Source: Trebonia sp050013875 (GTDB taxonomy: Bacteria > Actinomycetota > Actinomycetes > Streptosporangiales > Streptosporangiaceae). From it: DNA of 64,000 nucleotides. Shown one piece after another: positions 61,501 through 64,000 of the stretch. The stretch lies in NCBI GenBank assembly GCA_050013875.1, contig JBEKEK010000051.1, forward strand, positions 1 to 64,000, read 5' to 3'. The notes below the pieces were generated by a model. It did not search any database, had not been told where the DNA came from, and was given only the letters and a program-made list of their open reading frames with translations. Each line of letters starts with the position of its first letter. The first letter of the stretch is position 1. A program made the position numbers and the translations under genes.

Positions 61501-63841
61501 ACCGCTCCACCACCAGCGTCCGGTCATCCGGCACGTGCCCGGTGGCCTGCCGCTGGTCGGCGAGGTAGCTGACCATGTTCCTGGCGGCGAGTTCGTCAAG
61601 CCCGCTGCCGCGCAGCGACTCCACCGCGCGCGGCTCCGTCATCGCGGCGAGCTCGCGGACCCGGGCGCCGATCGCCTTGCCGAGCTCGGCGGGCCGCCCG
61701 GGGGTGTCGCCGTGCCAGAACGGCAGCTTGCCCGGCTGGCCGGGCGCGGGCAGCACCAGCACCCGGTCCGGCGTGATGTCCTGGATGCGCCAGGAAGAGG
61801 CGCCGAGCACGAACACGTCGCCGACCCGCGACTCGTAGACCATCTCCTCATCGAGCTCGCCGACCCGCTTGGGCTGCCGGGCGCCGGCCCCCCGCACGGT
61901 CGCCGTCCCGCCCGCCTCGTCGGCGCCGCCCAGGCCCGATGTGTCGCCGGAGGCGAGAAACACCCCGAAGTAGCCCCGGTCGGGTATCGTCCCGCCGCTG
62001 GTCACGGCCAGCTTCTGCGCCCCCGGCCTGCCGTGGATCACCCCGGCCACCCGGTCCCACACGATCCGGGGCTTCAGGCCGGCGAACTCCTCGCCCGGGT
62101 ACCGGCCGGCCAGCATGTCGAGCACGGCCTCGAGCACCGACCTGGTCAGCCCGCTGAACGGCGCCGACCGGCGGACCACCGCCTCAAGCTCGTCGACCGC
62201 CCAGTCGTCGAGCGCGGTCATCGCGACGACCTGCTGTGCGAGCACGTCCAGTGGGTTGCGCGGGATGCGCAGCTCCTCGATCTCCCGCGCGTGCATCCGC
62301 TCGGCGACCACCGAGGCCTGGATGAGGTCGCCCGCGTACTTGGGGAAGATCACGCCGCGGGAGACGTCGCCGACATTGTGCCCGGCCCGGCCGACCCGCT
62401 GCAGCCCGCTGGCCACCGACGGCGGCGACTCGACCTGGATAACCAGGTCGACCGCGCCCATGTCGATGCCAAGCTCCAGGCTCGAGGTGGCGACGACGGC
62501 CGGCAGCCGCCCGGCCTTGAGCGCCTCCTCGATCTCGGACCGCTCGGCCCGTGAGACCGATCCGTGGTGCGCCCGCGCGATCACCAACGTCCCGTCGGGG
62601 CCGGCCCCGGTCCCGGCCATCTCCCAGCTCCCGGCCGTGCCGCCAGGGAGGAACGAGGTGTTTGCCCTGGGGGGCCGGCCCGCGGTGCCTGCCGCGGGGG
62701 GGCCGCCCGCGGTGTTTGCCCCGGGGGGCAGGCCCCCCGCGGTGTTTGCCCCGGGGGGCAGGCCCCCCGTCGGCCCCCCGTATGGGGGGGCTGCCCGCCC
62801 CCCCATGCCCCCCGGGGGGATCCCCGCGAAACCCTCGGGGATCCCTTCCTCTCCGCCGCCGTTGTCGGCGCCGCCGCCCGCGGCGGCCCAGGCGCGCTCG
62901 GTGGCCAGCTCGTTGAGCCGTCCGCAGAGCCGCTCGGCCAGCCGCCGGGAGTTGGCGAACACGATCGTGGACCGGTGCGCCTCGATCAGGTCGAGCACCC
63001 GCTCCTCGACGTGCGGCCAGATCGAGCGCCGCCGGGTCGGGTCGTCCTCGCCGTCGGCCCCCTGCACGCTGTCAAGCGCGCTGAGGTCCTCCACCGGCAC
63101 GATGACCTCGAGCTCCATCTGCTTGGAGCTGGCGGGCTGCACCACCGTCACCGGCCGTGCCCCGCCCAGGAACGTCGCCACCTCGGCGGCCGGCCGCACC
63201 GTCGCCGACAGCCCCACCCGCTGCGCCCGGTTCCCCGTCCGCAGCGCGTCGAGCCGTTCAAGCGACAGCGCCAGGTGCGCGCCCCGCTTGGTGCCCGCCA
63301 CCGCGTGCACCTCGTCCACGATCACCGTCTCGACCCCCCGCAGCGTCTCCCGTGCCTGCGAGGTGAGCAGCAGGAAGAGCGACTCCGGGGTGGTGATCAG
63401 GATGTCCGGCGGGTGGGTGGCGAGCTTGCGCCGCTCGTCGGCGGCGGTGTCGCCAGTCCGCACGGCCACCGCGATCTCCGGCTCCGGCAGCCCGAGCCGG
63501 CGTGCCGCCTGCCCGATCCCGGTCAGCGGCGACCGCAGGTTCCGCTCGATGTCCACCGCCAGCGCCTTCAGCGGCGAGACGTAGAGCACCCGGCACCGCC
63601 GCTTCTTGTCGGCGGGCGGCGGCGCCGCGGCGAGCCGGTCGATCGCCCACAGGAACGCGGCCAGCGTCTTGCCCGACCCGGTCGGGGCTATGACCAGGAC
63701 GTCTTTTTTTTGCCCGCCCGTTCCCTCCCATCCGATCGCCCGCCAGGCCTGCGCCTGCGCCTGCGTGGGCACGGCGAAGGCGCCCTCGAACCACGCCCTT
63801 GTCGTGACCGAGAAACCGTCAAGCGCCTCCGCGCTGCTCAC
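58541..63841 (-). CDS. lhr: Large helicase-related protein Lhr (DEVH box) with repeat-built inserts
   Basis: A giant helicase of about 1766 aa, in the size range of actinobacterial Lhr. RecA1: Walker A VIAPTGSGKTLAAFLWA, DEVH box VIVDEVHAVAGTKRG, then SATVRPAAEVATF. RecA2: SSLELGIDMGAVDLVIQVES and QRVGRAGHN, then the Lhr winged-helix and C-terminal beta/helical domains. Lhr unwinds DNA 3' to 5' in repair. Two low-complexity inserts are seen: one around 62640-62860 (Gly/Pro/Ala, 10-residue repeats) between the RecA domains, one around 59440-59620 (Gly/Tyr/Ala, 6-residue repeats GAGGYG). GTG 63841 with GAGGAG upstream is preferred; GTG 63883 is an alternative. Confidence 0.92.
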   Translation of the reverse strand: MSSAEALDGFSVTTRAWFEGAFAVPTQAQAQAWRAIGWEGTGGQKKDVLVIAPTGSGKTLAAFLWAIDRLAAAPPPADKKRRCRVLYVSPLKALAVDIERNLRSPLTGIGQAARRLGLPEPEIAVAVRTGDTAADERRKLATHPPDILITTPESLFLLLTSQARETLRGVETVIVDEVHAVAGTKRGAHLALSLERLDALRTGNRAQRVGLSATVRPAAEVATFLGGARPVTVVQPASSKQMELEVIVPVEDLSALDSVQGADGEDDPTRRRSIWPHVEERVLDLIEAHRSTIVFANSRRLAERLCGRLNELATERAWAAAGGGADNGGGEEGIPEGFAGIPPGGMGGRAAPPYGGPTGGLPPGANTAGGLPPGANTAGGPPAAGTAGRPPRANTSFLPGGTAGSWEMAGTGAGPDGTLVIARAHHGSVSRAERSEIEEALKAGRLPAVVATSSLELGIDMGAVDLVIQVESPPSVASGLQRVGRAGHNVGDVSRGVIFPKYAGDLIQASVVAERMHAREIEELRIPRNPLDVLAQQVVAMTALDDWAVDELEAVVRRSAPFSGLTRSVLEAVLDMLAGRYPGEEFAGLKPRIVWDRVAGVIHGRPGAQKLAVTSGGTIPDRGYFGVFLASGDTSGLGGADEAGGTATVRGAGARQPKRVGELDEEMVYESRVGDVFVLGASSWRIQDITPDRVLVLPAPGQPGKLPFWHGDTPGRPAELGKAIGARVRELAAMTEPRAVESLRGSGLDELAARNMVSYLADQRQATGHVPDDRTLVVERFRDELGDWRVVLHSPYGDRVHAPWALAITARLRERYGGMDVQALHTDDGIIIRVPDSDEPPPAGVALLDPDEIGDIITAEVGGSALFASRFRECAARALLLPRRQPGRRTPLWQQRQRSAQLLEIAAQFPGFPITLETVRECLQDVFDVPALTEVLRDLAARRIRMVEVETATPSPFGRNLLFRYIGAFMYEGDAPLAERRAQALALDPALLAELLGTEGLRELLDPAVVAETEADLQHLSEGRRCRDAEAVADLLRTSGPLTEAEVAARSVLPAAAADWLNGLAAARRAISVRVAGEQMWAAIEDAGRLRDALGVALPVGIPEAFTEPVIDPLGDLVARWARMHGPFTADEVASRYGLGIAVVGTALRRLAASAGGGGGGRGIAEGEFLTTRHGTQWCDSGVLRMLRRRCLARLRKEAEPVPPVVLGRFLPAWHGIEGFSGPPGGGKAQDRPGGGGGWRRRADAGAVLEAVERLAGAPVPAAALETLVLPGRVPGYSPALLDELTSAGEVVWAGAGTVGTGDGWLVLAPAESAPLLLPEPGELTMTPLHGAVLTALAGGGGLFFRMLGDRVAAVLDGHPVDDGDLVSAVWDLVWAGLLTNDTLAPLRVVTSGGGTVVRRPAAPRRGPALGQGGAGGFGAAGGYGGAGGYVGADGYGGAGGYGGAGGYGGADGYGGAGGYGAAGRGAAVPGVFNPRPAQRRSSGYGGGYGGRARRPSMPSRTGPPTAGGRWSLLPDRITGGNGADGAAATMRAHALALTLLERHGVLTKGAVAAERVPGGFAAVYPVLRAMEETGQCRRGYFVEGLGAAQFALPGAVDRMRALAGELDSDGAAQAPEDSEPDWPGAPARAGTAAKASRPDRSRQAVVLAAGDPAQPYGAALPWPSRPEETATSHRPGRKAGAVVVLLGGELVLYVERGGKTLLSWTDDPALLQPSAQALAAAVRDGALGRMTVEKADGGAVHDSPLAAALSTAGFRATPRGLRLRG
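59455..59605. repeat. 18-bp tandem repeat within lhr
   Basis: About eight copies of CCGTACCCGCCCGCACCG (with GTCC or GACG variants) encode the six-residue unit GAGGYG on the minus strand. Length is a multiple of three, so the gene's frame is kept. Confidence 0.85.
62709..62768. repeat. 30-bp exact tandem repeat within lhr
   Basis: Two exact 30-bp copies (62709-62738 and 62739-62768) beginning GCGGTGTTTGCCCCGGGGGG are flanked by degenerate copies. They encode the ten-residue unit LPPGANTAGG on the minus strand. Confidence 0.85.
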
Positions 63842-64000
63842 CGGCTCCTCTTGGCCATGAGACGCCGGCCTCTTTGCTGCCACCCCCCTAGTTTGCCCCC
63901 ACCCACCGACATTCCTGTCCCGGACCAGGGGCGCCCCCGAGCCCCCCGAGAAAAGCGCACGGAGAATGTCGGGTCGCTCCGCGATAATTGAAGCCATGGT
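63842..64000. other. Upstream region of lhr, window edge
   Basis: This stretch contains the probable lhr promoter and the alternative start codon at 63883; no other gene is recognised before the window ends. Confidence 0.4.

Noticed and set aside
59765..62554. Plus-strand frame of 929 codons opposite lhr
   Set aside because: Antisense shadow of the helicase; low-complexity Arg/His/Gly/Pro.

Overview
The window is high-GC, gene-dense DNA with GTG/ATG starts, four-base stop/start overlaps, two DUF574-type SAM methyltransferases, a SARP/BTAD-STAND regulator, a ClgR-like regulator and the gene order ftsK-rodZ-like-rimO-pgsA-cinA-clgR. This points to a filamentous-type actinomycete chromosome (Streptomyces/Streptosporangiales/Catenulisporales level). 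Genus cannot be fixed from the sequence alone. No rRNA, tRNA, integrase, transposase or CRISPR array was seen.

Layout. 1-4 kb: an iteron-like array of 30-bp units, a PDZ serine protease with a leaderless promoter, an 18-unit heptamer repeat, a DnaA-box cluster in front of an accessory single-stranded DNA-binding protein, and a membrane diguanylate cyclase preceded by two BldD-box-like palindromes. 4-8.1 kb: ettA, a methyltransferase/TPR-like pair and an AraC regulator. 8.2-10.4 kb: a locally lower-GC segment with an HTH-FHA protein divergent from a TIR-domain protein of the CAP12/Pycsar effector type. This is the best candidate for an undescribed defence-like pair. 10.4-17.1 kb: truncated haemoglobin, MscS channel, prolyl oligopeptidase, HNH nuclease, DinB-like protein, methyltransferase. 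17.2-23.2 kb: a two-component system divergent from an ABC exporter operon, one permease carrying a large inserted extracytoplasmic domain. 23.3-27.6 kb: AlkD-like glycosylase, hydrolase, STAS-like protein, a broken aminoglycoside-phosphotransferase-like gene, DUF574 methyltransferase.

27.8-48.3 kb is the conserved core: dapA-rnj, then about 10.7 kb of accessory genes (BTAD-STAND regulator, DrrAB-like exporter, second DUF574 enzyme, degenerate acyl-CoA dehydrogenase-like protein, bioB, GNAT), then ftsK, rodZ-like, rimO-pgsA-cinA and clgR-like. Together these serve lysine and peptidoglycan precursor supply, RNA turnover, chromosome segregation, cell shape, ribosome modification, phospholipid synthesis and proteolysis control.

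48.4-64 kb: an Rrf2-like regulator without cysteines, two tandem paralogous polytopic membrane proteins of unknown function, a MerR regulator with its own 19-bp-spacer operator, a large secreted peptidase whose catalytic residues look like sedolisin (Glu/Asp/Asp/Ser) rather than subtilisin, a Fic gene that has lost its catalytic core, and a giant Lhr-type helicase with two repeat-built low-complexity inserts.

Several genes (PDZ protease, TIR, ABC exporter, dapA, ftsK, rimO, prolyl oligopeptidase, bioB, merR) have a TAnnnT-like -10 hexamer 6-8 bases before the start codon and no Shine-Dalgarno, consistent with leaderless transcripts.
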